64,000 nt of DNA, from assembly GCA_905250115.1 (NCBI GenBank), contig CAJNOI010000122.1, forward strand, positions 1 through 64,000, written 5' to 3'. Made by a program: the position numbers and the translations under genes. The notes under the pieces were generated by a model, which saw only the letters and a program-made list of their open reading frames with translations, was not told where the DNA came from and did no database searches. The stretch comes from Adineta steineri. Lineage: Eukaryota > Rotifera > Eurotatoria > Adinetida > Adinetidae. Positions 30,101 to 42,644 of this stretch are shown here, piece by piece. Positions within the stretch are counted from its first letter, which is position 1, and each line of letters begins with the position of its first letter.

Positions 30101-33100
30101 GATTTGGTGATGGATCTAATTCATAAACACGTTTCCATGTTCGATTGATAGTTACAGTTTTAACAACATCTCCAATCTAAGAAAATTAAATATATATAAG
30201 ATTTCAACATTCAAGATACTGGAAAATAGTCTTATTTCAACTGCAAAGAATAATAGAATAGACGATTCTTCATAGAATTAGACAGTTTGAAGCGTTATCA
30301 TATATAGAGAAAGAATATTAAATCTATACTTTTAATTATTTAAAAATTTAATTTCCAAGTATCTACTATTAATTTTCATCAAGCTATCTGACGTCGAGAT
30401 ATGTGTAGATTTTTTGAAAATTTTATTTACTTTAACGCCAAATTCTTGTCGTCGTTTAAAATCTTGTTCTTCAATAACAGAAAGTCTTGCTGCTGATTGA
30501 CGATCATTTGCTACAACCAATGGAACGAAACCATTTGGTTTTAAAGCTTTTGATGTGAGTGTCATATTTTCAGCAAACTTTAAAAAAAAATCAATAAAAA
30601 GAATGTTTTATTTTGTTTTCTTCATTTTTAAAAAACTTACTTCAATACCATCTAAATTATCAATGAATATTTCTTTTCCAGTTCCATTAAATAATGATAA
30701 CATTGGTTGATCATTATCTTCAGTAAATGGTAATCGTTCATTATAAACATCATTGAATAAAGCTGATAAACGTTGAATTAAATCAAGACCTGTTTTTGTT
30801 ATTGTTATATTAAGTAATTGATCGGCACGTATGAATACAATTTGTTCAGAAGTTGATGATAGTACACCTTTTTTTCGTGCTTGTTCATTTGATACTGCCG
30901 ATCCACTTTTTTCAGTTAATGGTAATACCTTAAATATATAACAAGTTTATTTTTATTCAACGATTAGTTGATTGAATAAATATTAGTTAGTGTTAGTTTG
31001 GTATCTAGCACGCTGACAGATGAATCTATCACCAAATACAACGATAACATACATTATAGAGACTTTTTACCTGCTTTGTTTCTTCATCAATTATCTGTAA
31101 ATTATGAAATCAATGAAAATATTTTCGTATATATTATTTTCAAATTAAAATTTATCTAAAGATTTTATAATTGCAAAACTTCATTTTTGTAATTCATCCT
31201 TTTGCTTACAAATTAAAACGAATCTCCATAATCAAAATTTGAATCTATTAGTTAGGTCAAGTTCTTTGTGTGAAGTAAACTTATATTAAAATATCACTTT
31301 GTTCTATTTATGAATATATCAATCTAATTATACATAAAATATAATTACCTATAAGTGTGAAATCAATAAAACACTCATATTTTCAAGATTTGTAAATGCT
31401 TATTTTTAGGTTATCGACTATGGTGATTCCAAATATGGGTATGATAAGTATCCTTAGATTTTTATAGAAAAACTGATTTTCTTGTAACCATATTTTGAAT
31501 GATCATCATCGATAGCCTAAAGCCCAGTAGGTTTCATCCAAAAAAAGCGATCTGATAGTTGTAGAGCTCTCTCGTGAGACAAGATTGTTTCTTTAATGAT
31601 ATATTTCCATCTAGATTTCTTCAATGACATTTATGTATATACAATATCGTTTTCATACTAATCATAGAAAATAATTCATTCGAAATACTCACAGTTACAA
31701 TTGAACATGTGATACACCAAGGTGAAAGAGCAGATCCACTTGCATCAATTGTTGGTTCAATAAGTGGTTCCCAAGCAAGCATACGTTCATTAAATAATGC
31801 AGCTTCAATATTAACAGTTGATGAAAGACTTAACTAAAATTTCAACAAAAGAAAAGGAACTAGAAAAGAAAATTCTAATAATCACATACATCTGTTGTCC
31901 AATTTTTAACATCAGTTGTTAAATTTGATAAACATATTGCAACAACAGATTTTGTTACTGAACCTAAATTAACTTCCAATTTAATTTCCACTGTCTCTAA
32001 TGTTAAAATTAACTAAAGACAAATGAAAAAAATAAATTTTCTTTTATATTAAAAAATTTTCCTACCTGTTGTATTAAAAGAGTTTGTGCTTCAATTTTTT
32101 CTTCTTTTTCTATCATTTTATCTTCTTCTTCTTTAACAGTTTCTAATATATCAGTTGATTCAAGTTTAGCTTGTTTTTCTTCATATTCTATTATTAAAAT
32201 AAATTTTAATTAACCAATTCATATACAAAATGATTTAATAAAAACCTTTTATATACCAAAGACCAGAATCTTTAAATGTTTTTGGAGTAAATAATGATTT
32301 TGAATTAACTTTTTCTTTTTCTTCTTCAACATCTGTCTAATAAAAATAAAATATAAATATAAATAATATTCTTTTGATTTATTTACTTTAAGTGTTCCTA
32401 ATGAACTTGTAACACCAATTAATGTTTTCACTACTGCTGGTGCAATACTAACAATAATATCGGATAATCGTACATCAATTTTTTGTTGTTGCTTATCCAT
32501 AATTACAATAGCATCAGCTTTAGCTGGTTGTAAAATCTTATTAAATAAGAAAACGATAAGATTAAATAAAATATTTTCTTATTTTATTTACGCGATATTT
32601 TATTTTTGAACCAGCATTTTTTAAATCTCGTAATTCTGCAAAATTTGAACTATAAACTGTTAGATCTTTTAACCATATATATAATTTTGAATCTTCACCA
32701 ACACTAATCATACGCATTTGTAAAGCTAACTACAAAAAAAATAGAATATAATTTTTTCTTTTTTGTTTTTATTCAATTTATAATTATACGTCCACTACGA
32801 GACAATTCGAATTTGAATTATGTTGATCTTCAAGTAAAATAATTTCCGGATTTTTTACAATCACATCAATTCGTGTTTCTATCTCTGGATCAGCATTGGA
32901 TGGAGTTGGTGGTTGAGGTGTAGAAGCTACAAAGAAAAAATTTTAATTTATATGAAAAATAAAAGAAGAAAAAATACGTTTTGATGATGGTGTTGGAAGT
33001 TTTTGTGCTGTAATTGAAGGTCGACTTGGTCTTGGATCTACTTTCAATCGATTATTATCATTATCAGTTTTAGTTGAAATTTCTTTTTTAGATGTCATTG

Positions 33101-36100
33101 CGGATGTACTAGATCTTATTTTAGTACTACCAGTTGGTAAACCAGATATAAAAAAATCTTGTAATGCCATTAAATAATCCAAATTGATACATATATAAAG
33201 ACTTTCAAATTGAGCACTCACTAATAATTTTAAAAAACTAAAAAAAAAATTTTTTTAAATTTATTTACATTGTCGAAGTGCCATTGAACTAGTTGGAGAT
33301 TTTGGTTTAAATTCAAATGATACAATAACCATTTGAGCATTTGGATCAACGGTAAAATGTCTATCCATCATACGTGTTACACTTGTTGCTTTATTTGTTT
33401 CACGTAAATCATCAACTAGAAAATTTTTAACACGTACTATTGTTTTATAACTTAAATCAGTTTGTTGACGAAATAATGCTTCTATGAATTGTATTTGAAC
33501 ATTAGCTAATTTATAAGATTCATCACGTGGTGCCCGACGAACAATCTAAGAAAAATATTTAAACTTATAACTTTCGAATCTCGTTGTAATCAAGAGATAA
33601 AATCTAATGGTTTAAAAACACTCGTGAATATTTCTCTTACCAAATTCGATTCTCCCAAGTAAAGTGTCAATGCTAATTTCTTAATTTCTGCTCGAATTTT
33701 AACTGTTTGTAAAACTTCACCACCATGAGCATCTAGAAAAAGAGAAATATTGTTTTTTTTTTCAATCGATATATATTTTATTTCGAACCTTGTTGTCTTT
33801 TAATTACAGCCTTGCTTAAAGTTTTTTGTTTTTCTTGTCTAAAATGATATTTTTCAAGTTGTGCAGTTTCAGGTATTTGATCACGAATATTTTCTGTAAA
33901 ATTTTCCATTACGACTTTCATAATACATGAATAATCACCTTTAGCTAATCGAAACTATTAGAACAAAAAATTTCAATTTATATTTAAAAAAAATAAAATC
34001 ATACATGAACTAAATCCCATTCAACTTGAATTGAAACGCCAGGTTCATGTTTAACTTTTTCAGGATAAAATAAACGATTAATTAATATATTTAATTGAGC
34101 ACATTCAAGTAAAATAATTTCACCAAGAATATTATTATCATGATTAAGTTTAACACGACTAATAAGAAGATTTTCTAGTCGAACATTTTGTTGTTCAACA
34201 AGTGAACGTCTTGGATCATCATAAAAACGTGTTAATAATGTTAATTTACCCAAATCAAATAGTAATGCTTCATCAGAATATGAATTTGTTGGAATAATTA
34301 TATTTGGAGCATTAAATGTTATATCAAGATGAACTTTAAATGCTTGTTCTTGTAATTTTTGTACTTGTTCATAAGCAGCATCTGCTAGTATTGATGCTAA
34401 ATCTAATGAGTTAAGACAATTCTTTAAATAGAAAATACGAAAAACAATTAATTTATATAAAAATTTCAAATAATTTTATTTACCAAAATAGCATCGATAT
34501 GTTTAAAAAGAAATACAATATTTGCTTTTGCAAATTGAACTTTAACATCACAATCGACGATATCAAGAGGTTTTACATATTCATCAGGATAATTAAATAA
34601 ACATAAATCAACACGAAGTAATTCTTTATCATCGCCTTGTTGAGAAATAATCTGTTAAAAAAAGAAATAAAAACCTTTTTTCTATTTTTTTAAATTTTAT
34701 AAAGTTTATTTTACTTTTCGATATCGTGCACCTTCATACGGATCAAAAACACGTAGATCTGATAGAATTAAATTAATTAATGTCTTTTCTGGTGCTTGTG
34801 ATACATCCGCTTTGACACCTGATTTATATAAAAAGACAAATTTCAAAATATATATATTAATTAAATAAAATCAAACCTTGAACTTGTATATCGAATAATT
34901 GAGTTATTTTCGATGCGATTATTATTCGAAATTCTTCTAAATCAGCTTCAATTTTCAATGTTGGTGTTACTGGAACATCTATAAAAAGAAAAGTTAATAA
35001 TTTCAATTTAATTTAACAATTAAGAAATTTTCAGTTCAAGTAGAAGAATTCAATCATTCAAAGTATTTATCAGAGACCGAAAACGAATCGAACGAAACTG
35101 TCCATATTCGTTTCATTTATCAAATAATATAAATAGTAAAAAAATAAGATCAGACGAAAACTTGACACATACTCGATCACCATTTAATGAAGACAGTTTA
35201 TGTGGGCATTTTAAAATGAATCTTTATCGTGGAAATGGATCGATAGCAGTCCGGCGGAAAAGAAAAGTAACTCATAGCAGTCGTATTCAAATGGACGTTT
35301 ACTTATTCGTTTCGGTCTCTGATATTTATACACTTAGATAAAGCTACCAAAGAAGTGATATTTAGATATGGTGTCCGTTGAGCGAAAAACATATCAGCGA
35401 ACGGGTTTTTCAGAGAAAAAAAATGCGCGAAAGTCACAACTGCGAAACACCTTTCGCCTTCACCCACACTTTTCGTCCATACCCTCATCGAGAAAAATCA
35501 TTTCGCTGAATTGCCTTTCGCTCTTTTTATTTCGCTAAAAATTTCGCTGAAAACCCTTTCGCTCACTAGCCCCCATACCGATATTTATTGTCACGAGCAA
35601 TCATATCTAATACAAAAATTTAGCAAGTTTATGAGCAATATTTTAGCAGCGAGACGATAGCTGTAAAACTTCAAACTACTTAACTTTTATTTTTATATTT
35701 AATGTATTACCAGTTTTTCGTTATAACGATAATTCAGTAAAAGCTATTTGTGTATAAAATAATAGTTAGCATACTTTCAAAACGAGTGCTGATTTGAAAA
35801 AAGATGTTTCTTTGAACTTATTGTATGAATTTTTCCCTTGTATTTTTATAGAAAAATTTGATAATTATTATGAAATTGTAGAAAACATACGGTGTACTCT
35901 TATATTCGAATTTTAAACAATATTCAATTCATCATATCTTTTGGAATAGTCTTTCTATTTTTCTATGAGATTTAGTTTCATATTTGTTCTTACCATTCTT
36001 TTTAACTATTTTTCCTGTAGTTGATACAGATCTTCCTATTGTTTTATTATCATCGGGTACTTTCAATTGTTGTTTTCTTGCTTCTTCTTCTTCTTCAGCT

Positions 36101-39100
36101 TTCTTTTTCATATCAATTTCAGGTGTATCTTTAGGTAATTTTTTCATTAAAGCATCTTGAAATCTTAATATTGATAAGAGTGCTTCTAATTGTAAAATCA
36201 CAACAAGTTTTGTAAAATGAACATGAGCTTTATTTTCAATTCCATTATACATTGATGATGAAAATAACGGATTATCTGGTGATGTATGAAGAAAATTGAC
36301 ACTAACTAATTTTTTATTTTCATGAATTTCATTTCTATTTAATTCTGCTGATAATAAACGTAATTGTTGATTATCTTTACCAACAAATTGTTCATGATAA
36401 ACAATTAAATCACCTAATGATGCATCAAATTCCATGTCAAATGTTTTTATTTTTGTTTTAGCAAGAATAGATTCAAGTTTTATTTGAAGAAATGGTTCAC
36501 CTTCATCATCATCATTTGAACTATTTAATGCTTCATCAATATGTAAAATAATCTTTTAATTAAATAATAAATTTTATTTAGTAATTCAAAAATAAAATAT
36601 ATTTACTTTATCAAGAGTAAATGTTGCTTCTAATTGTGTTAATTGTCCTTCGAAATCACTTTTCTTTGTTGTAAGTGCTTGTTTGGGAGTTTCTTCTTCA
36701 GAATTTTCATCATTATTTTCACTACCTTCGACTTTTTCTAAAGTTTTTTTAACTGGTGTCATTCCTTCAACTGTTTCATATGTTTGCTCAGGATTACTAA
36801 GCAATGATTGTGCAGTTGTTGCCTGAAATGAATGAAATATATTTATTTTCTATCTAAATAAAAATTTCAAAGCTAACTTCTGCTTCAAGTGCTGGTATTT
36901 CACTAATCGGATGTTTTGATTCCGGAAAAGGAATAGATTGAATATGATTAATAATATGAAAAAGACGTTTATCTGATAAACGTAATTCTACACCTGGAAT
37001 ATTTCCAGCCATTTTCCATCTAATAAAAATAAAAAATAAGAATCTCTTCGAATATTTTAAAATAAATTCATACGCAGGTAAAACAGCATCATCATGATAA
37101 ATACATTTATCACCATCCATTTCAAGTTCCATTGGTTTAATTAAATGTAAACGTGTATTTTTTTCTTTTCGAGCATTTTCCCAACTTTCGTCTTAAATAT
37201 TCAAACAAAAAAAACTTAATATTATCACTTGATTTAATTTAAATATTATTTTACTTCGATTAGCATAAATTAATTGAATATCTGTAAGTTTTAATTTAAA
37301 TTGTGTATATGATAATTCTCGAACACCTTCAATATTCTGTTTTTTTTGAAAAACAATAAATAGGAAAATTAGAAAAATAATCAAAAATTATTTTACTGTT
37401 GGCGCATGAGATTCTTCATAATGATTTTCTTGATTTGTACCACGTTTTAATGTTAAATGACCTAAATCCATACAAATAGCTGCAACACCACTAAATAAAA
37501 AAGAAATATTCTTTAAAATTATTTTATTTAGAAAAGAATTTTTTACTCTTGATAAACTCCATTTTCCGGTAAAAGAAGATAAGATGATTGAATATCAATA
37601 TAAATATCTAAAACTTTAATTTTTTCGATATTATGTTTCATTAATATAAATGAACGATGTTTAACATCTGTATAAGTTGAATATGCGACTTGTTTAACAC
37701 TAAATTAAAAACATGAATTCAATATAAACTTCTCAAAAATTATTTTTTTCGTACCCTTGTAAATTTCGATCAGCATCAGGTTCAAAATATTCTGCTAATT
37801 TATTAATTGTTGGCTAAACAAATTATAAATTTCTTTTTTAATTTAAATAAAATTTTTATTCTTACAGCATTATATTTTATTTCTAATGATTGTGAAACAA
37901 CTTTAACACGATAATCCGATTTTTTATCTAATGGATTTGTTTCAAATTCTACTTGTAAGAATTTTTGTTGATTAGTTGATGATAATGCTGATGGACGTAC
38001 AAGTACAGGTCGACTATCATTTAATAATTCAGATTGACTCGAATTTGTTGCAATACCAAATACTTGAAATGAACCCAAATCAACATATATACTATACAAG
38101 AAGAATAAGAATCAAAATTTGGACGCTGGCATAAATAAACAAAGAACATACGCAAGAGCATCGGTAGCTGGTCGTCGTTTGAATATTAAACTAGTATCAG
38201 GTATAACACCACGAGCAATAACTCGAAATCTATAATAAATTATATAATAATTATGATATATTTTTTATAGATAATCATACTGAGTATCATGTTCATTAAT
38301 TTTAGACCAAATATTAACATCAAGCATATTTAATCGAATTGCTAAATCAATATCGACATACTAAAAAATATCGAATAATTGTAAATAAAGAATTTTGATT
38401 TATGAAACAAACTTCTTCTGGATAAGTTGATGTTGAAGTATCTTCACCCGCATAACCAATAGCTTCATATAATTTATTTTTCTCTTCTGGTGACATGACT
38501 TTTTCTAAATCAAGTTCTAAAAAAATAATAATCAAAACAAAAAATGAAATTAGAGAATAATATTCAAAAAAAAGTTTCAACCTGGATCATCAGTTGATTT
38601 ACTTCCACCCCACCAATTCGATACACTTCCCCACCAAGTTTTAGGTTCTTGTTCTTTCTTTTTTCTTGCTTCAATTTCTGCACTTCGACGAATATATGTT
38701 AAATTAAAGACATCAAGTTTTTTTTCTAATTCCTTAATTAAGCATAATAACAATCGAAATATTTTAGATTTATATTTGATTAATAAAATTTTCTTACTTC
38801 TGCACGAGTTTTTTGTTCATGGGTTAGTTTTCCTATTAATTCTTGATAATGTAACGTACGATATTCTCTGCAACGATCTAAATGTGCTTTTATATTTTCC
38901 CATTTATAACAATCAAATCTTGGTCGAATTTCTTCATTAACAATTGCTTCATAAGCGAATTTCCAACTAAATATCAGAATAAATTTTTCTTCAAATAAAT
39001 CAAAGCAAAATTATTTTTTACATTCTTAATGTTTTCTTTTCTACTAATTCTTTTTTCACATGATATTTTATATATTTGGATTGTACACTAAGATAATCTT

Positions 39101-41120
39101 GAAATTCAAGAAGATCAAGTAAATCCGAATACTAGAAAAAATTTCAATAAGAATTTATATATACTTTTTGTTAAAGATTTTTTACTTGATCACGATTCAT
39201 ATTAAGACTGATTTCATCTAAGTCAACTTTAATATCAAACATAGGTCGTTTAAAATCTTCTTCACGTGGTTTCATTGCTAATACAAGTCGTGCTTTCACA
39301 TTAAGTGGACGAAGAACTAAAATTATATTCTACTGAATAATAAAATATATAAAAAAATCATACTGTATGATATATCAGCTGGTGCTTGTTGATTATCAAT
39401 AGCTATTTTTTCTTTTAAATTATTCTATAATTTAAAATACAAAGAGAAATATAAACGAAATATAAATAAATGAACTTACGATAGCATCATCTCTTGCTAA
39501 ATCTGTTCGAGATTTAGCATTTGTATTCCAATAAATTGATAAAGCACTTAATTCACCAAGCTAAACATAATTATTCGTTTTTATTATCATATATTTAAAT
39601 AACTTTTATTTAATACAATAATCATTAGACTTATCTCTATACGAAATATGATATATTATATTAATCCTTTCAGTTTAATAGTCGAAAAAGAGCTACATAG
39701 ATTTTACGCTTTCCTTATCATTCAGAAGAAATAATTTCGAACTGAAAGAATTACATTTGTCTTTAGAACTTGGATTTTGACCTTGATAAAATATAATAAA
39801 TAATTGTTAGCGTCGGTGATAATACACTTTGATGTCAAACTGAAATCTCGGTATCATTCTAGTCTAATTGACTTAAAAACTGAGTGATTTCAATCTACAA
39901 CAAACCATCTTTTTCTTCTTTCTGTCTTACAAATGAAACTAACAAAAATTTGGAAAACTGACAGTTGCTTGCGGGGTTAGATATGGATGTGATTCAGTTT
40001 AAGTGTGAGTTAATCCTTGCTTTCATTCACTCAAATACTAGATTAGACATTAAACGAGAATTTTAATTGCGTTCTGTTTAACATCTCTATCTTCTTCACA
40101 CTATGAACGAATTTAGTGCACGAATATTCTATGATTCATCAAAATTTGTGAGGATGCAAGAGTTTTTGATTAATATCTTACTTTATAAATCAATGGTGTA
40201 TCTTCTTTGAGTATAGTTGGTTTCCAGTCTGGTGTTGTTGTCTATAAAATGAAATTGAATATATACATGAAATAAAATCAATAAATCTACATGAAGTGAT
40301 ATATAATTAAGAGTTATTCCAAATGAAAATGGATGATTTGGTTTAGTTGATTTATCTTCATAAACAATATGAATATTGCGAATTGATAATTCCAAATTTC
40401 GAATAACTTGAAGTTGCATACGTTCAACAAAAGTATCGTTATTTTTATCATTTCCTTTGGCATTTTCTATTTATATATTCAATTAAATAAATAATTTAAA
40501 TTTATTTTTAATATTACTTTCAGCTTCTTTTTCTTTTCGAAGTTCTTCGACTTTTCGAACTTCTTTCATTTTAGCTTCATGTTGTTCTTTCGCATCTCTT
40601 TGGGCATCATATTCGACTTCTAAAAATATTTAATCGACATGTAAATAAAACAGAAGATAACAAATCAACGAACCAGTTTTTGGTACAACTAATAAATAAA
40701 GTCCATCGATCGTTGCTTTTATTGGATGTGTATATAAATTTGTCCATGAAACTTGAAGTGTTAATTTTTCTAAATAAGAATAAAAATTATTTTTTTGAAT
40801 AATAATACACAAGATAACACATACGTAAATATCCAATTGATATAGTAACAGGAAGATTTAAATCCGCCTAGAAATTAAAACAAAAACTTACTTTTGAATT
40901 TTAATCAATAAAATAATATTACCAATGCATTGGATTTTAGATACAAATTTTCAAGAACAACATTTCCTATGAATAATTAATAATTAACAAACGATGAAAA
41001 TTTTCTTTGAGTATACTCACCATTCCATAAATCAATTTTAAGTTTTTTTGTATCTAAATTTTCGATATAATCACCCAAATATTTATCCAGTAAGGAGACA
41101 ATCAGATTTTCGAATACCAT
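24128..41120 (-). CDS. VPS13: VPS13A/C-type bridge-like lipid transfer protein (dozens of exons)
   Basis: Start ATG at 41118-41120, stop at 24128-24130. Exon 1 (41021-41120) encodes [20 protein letters not shown], the hallmark N-terminus; exons at about 40923, 40827, 40672 and 40289-40469 complete the chorein_N region ([35 protein letters not shown]). A segment near 38347-38580 carries [15 protein letters not shown]. The middle adaptor/SHR-BD domain is recognisable near 27760-28790 ([29 protein letters not shown]). VPS13_C appears in 25841-26584 and 25278-25493 ([20 protein letters not shown]), and the PH-like end in 24128-24549. The protein forms a long hydrophobic groove that carries phospholipids between membranes at contact sites. 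Most introns are 45-70 bp; the large ones contain transposons (26768-27590, 34980-35993) or just AT-rich DNA (29098-29499, 39561-40181). All exon ends were read by eye, and I did not assemble every junction. Confidence 0.93.
26888..26945 (-). pseudogene. tRNA-like remnant (Pol III A and B boxes) in a VPS13 intron
   Basis: On the minus strand TAGTCTAATGG (26926-26936) fits an internal A box (TRGYNNARNNG) and GTTCGAATC (26894-26902) a B box. Only about 23 bases separate the two boxes, roughly 10 fewer than in a tRNA, and acceptor and T stems do not pair well. Best read as a degenerate tRNA or a tRNA-derived SINE head. Confidence 0.35.
27046..27494. mobile_element. Non-autonomous foldback element, hAT-like, in a VPS13 intron
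   Basis: Ends are CAAGGGGGGAAAAGCGAGAC and the inverted match with one indel and one mismatch (27475-27494). Both sides carry the 8-bp duplication ATACGACC (27038-27045 and 27495-27502), as hAT-type insertion gives. The interior is an array of GTAC(A/G)ATGGGA-like units of 10-13 bp, G-rich in the left half and their complement in the middle and right, so the element can fold on itself. No coding capacity. It accounts for the 823-bp intron 26768-27590. Confidence 0.9.
35071..35321. mobile_element. MITE in a VPS13 intron (CAGAGACCGAAA ends)
   Basis: Left end CAGAGACCGAAAACGAA, right end TTCGTTTCGGTCTCTG, inverted with one indel. Flanks GTATTTAT (35063-35070) and ATATTTAT (35322-35329) agree at 7 of 8 bases, consistent with an 8-bp target duplication. 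251 bp, no coding. Confidence 0.8.
35365..35579. mobile_element. MITE in a VPS13 intron (GAGCGAAA inverted arms)
   Basis: Imperfect inverted arms with ATATGGTG / CCCATAC ends and GAGCGAAA with AGCGAA inside. Identical 8-bp flanks GATATTTA at 35357-35364 and 35580-35587. 215 bp, no coding. It inserted only 43 bp from the preceding MITE within the same 1014-bp intron. Confidence 0.78.
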
Positions 41121-41245
41121 TTTAATTACGGTTAAAATATTAATGAAAGACCATACGGGAAAGATAACAAATATTTATCTTAAACAAATGCAGTATACTT
41201 TATTTTGTACAGAATCAATACAAATGTTCGATTTCGTTTTCTTTT

Positions 41246-41314
41246 CTTGAGGGTGGGTGTGAGTGTTGGTGAAGGATGCATGTAATACCTACAACCACAT
41301 CCACACTCACCCTA
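41246..41314. repeat. Telomere-like inverted repeat, 5' of VPS13
   Basis: CTTGAGGGTGGGTGTGAGTG, spacer, then CCACATCCACACTCACCC. 126 bp upstream of the VPS13 ATG. Confidence 0.85.
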
Positions 41315-41802
41315 AAATAAAGTTAACTCAAGAATTTCATGAACAAACAGAGCAAAAACTGTCAAACAATACAGTAAGATAAAACCAAAATTTTTCGTTA
41401 TATTTCTCTTTTCGCAACTCACTTATTTCCATATGCTTCACTTTCGCTGGCTGTGGACATACAGACACACAAGAACGAGAAAAAAGGATGGCAGCTATAA
41501 TAATCATACACGAAAGTTTGATTTTTTCGTTGTTAATGCGCTTTCTTTTGTTGATTTCTCTCGCACCTTGTATTTACATTTTTAAAAGCATCCAAAAAAG
41601 CTGTTAGCGCAATCTCTGGTGGGATTAAAATGTGAAATATGATCTAATTGTGTTTCTACCTTCTAGAAGATAGTTTAATTGTATCATTATGAAGCGGCTT
41701 TTACCTCATTCTGTGGCATAAATATTAGAAAGAAATAATTTACATATGTTAGAGTCACTTGGTTCTCATTTTAACAGTTGCTACAAAATTTAAGAGAAAA
41801 TT

Positions 41803-41855
41803 CGAGGGTGTGAGTATCTGTAAGATTTTTATTAAAACATCCACACTCACACCCA
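41803..41855. repeat. Telomere-like inverted repeat (hairpin)
   Basis: GAGGGTGTGAGTAT, spacer, ATCCACACTCACACCCATTC. Confidence 0.75.
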
Positions 41856-42360
41856 TTCTTTTTCAGATGCCAAAATTAACAGTAGTCAACCTCGCAACGA
41901 ATGAAGCAGCAAAAGAAATATGAAGTGAAATTAAATATTTGTCTTTCATTTAACTGTGTCTCTTCACAATTTTGGACGACAGAGTATTTTTTTCAGCCAT
42001 TTTTGTTTATACTGTTCTTCGATTTTATGTTGATTTTGGAAGAAAGAAAAATCTGAAATGTTGTTGGATTCTTTTTATCCAGCACGCAAAATAATACAAG
42101 AAGGAGAAACAAAAAGTAAATGGGTAATTTTTTCATGCTGTCAATAAATACAGATAATCACCTTTTAGTTTCTCATTTTATTCTCAATATCATCTTTAAG
42201 GTAGTGAATACGACTCGTAAGTATTTCACATAGTATGATATTTCTTTTACTTTTTTTCTGCAATTGTTCAAAATGTTCTGTAAATCTTATATGATAAAAT
42301 TACACGAAACATTAAACTTCGCATGTTGTCATATTTTGATGTGACCACTGCTTCACTTAG

Positions 42361-42444
42361 CAGGGTGTGGATGTGAATTGATATGTTGATGAAATATCTT
42401 CGACAAAAATGTCATTCGTCGAAATATGTAAGATTCACATCCTG
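42361..42444. repeat. Degenerate telomere-like inverted repeat
   Basis: CAGGGTGTGGATGTGAAT pairs with ATTCACATCCTG after a long spacer that itself has a GACGAAT-type hairpin. Confidence 0.55.
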
Positions 42445-42644
42445 TGGGTGATTTCGTCAGTCCCCCGACCTCTTCAATTCGTACATTTCTTAAGTTCTTT
42501 CTATTTTATGAAATATCTTGGTTTCTTGTGCTTACTTAATAATACAGCTTTCAACATCATTATTTTCCACTTTCAGATAAAAGAAACAAGTGAAATAATT
42601 GACGTTTTTTTCTCATCAAAAACAAAAGAAAATTATTAAGAGTT

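Larger units (their letters stand above)
41121..42644. other. Divergent intergenic region between VPS13 and the ART gene
   Basis: Contains hairpins at 41246-41314, 41803-41855 and a weak one at 42361-42444. Both promoters should lie here, but I see no distinct TATA box. A TTTCAG near 42575 could be the acceptor of a 5' UTR intron for the ART gene. Confidence 0.6.

Noticed and set aside
42409..42639. 76-codon frame just before the ART gene
   Set aside because: Composition is like non-coding DNA, and a TTTCAG inside suggests a 5' UTR intron boundary rather than an upstream protein.
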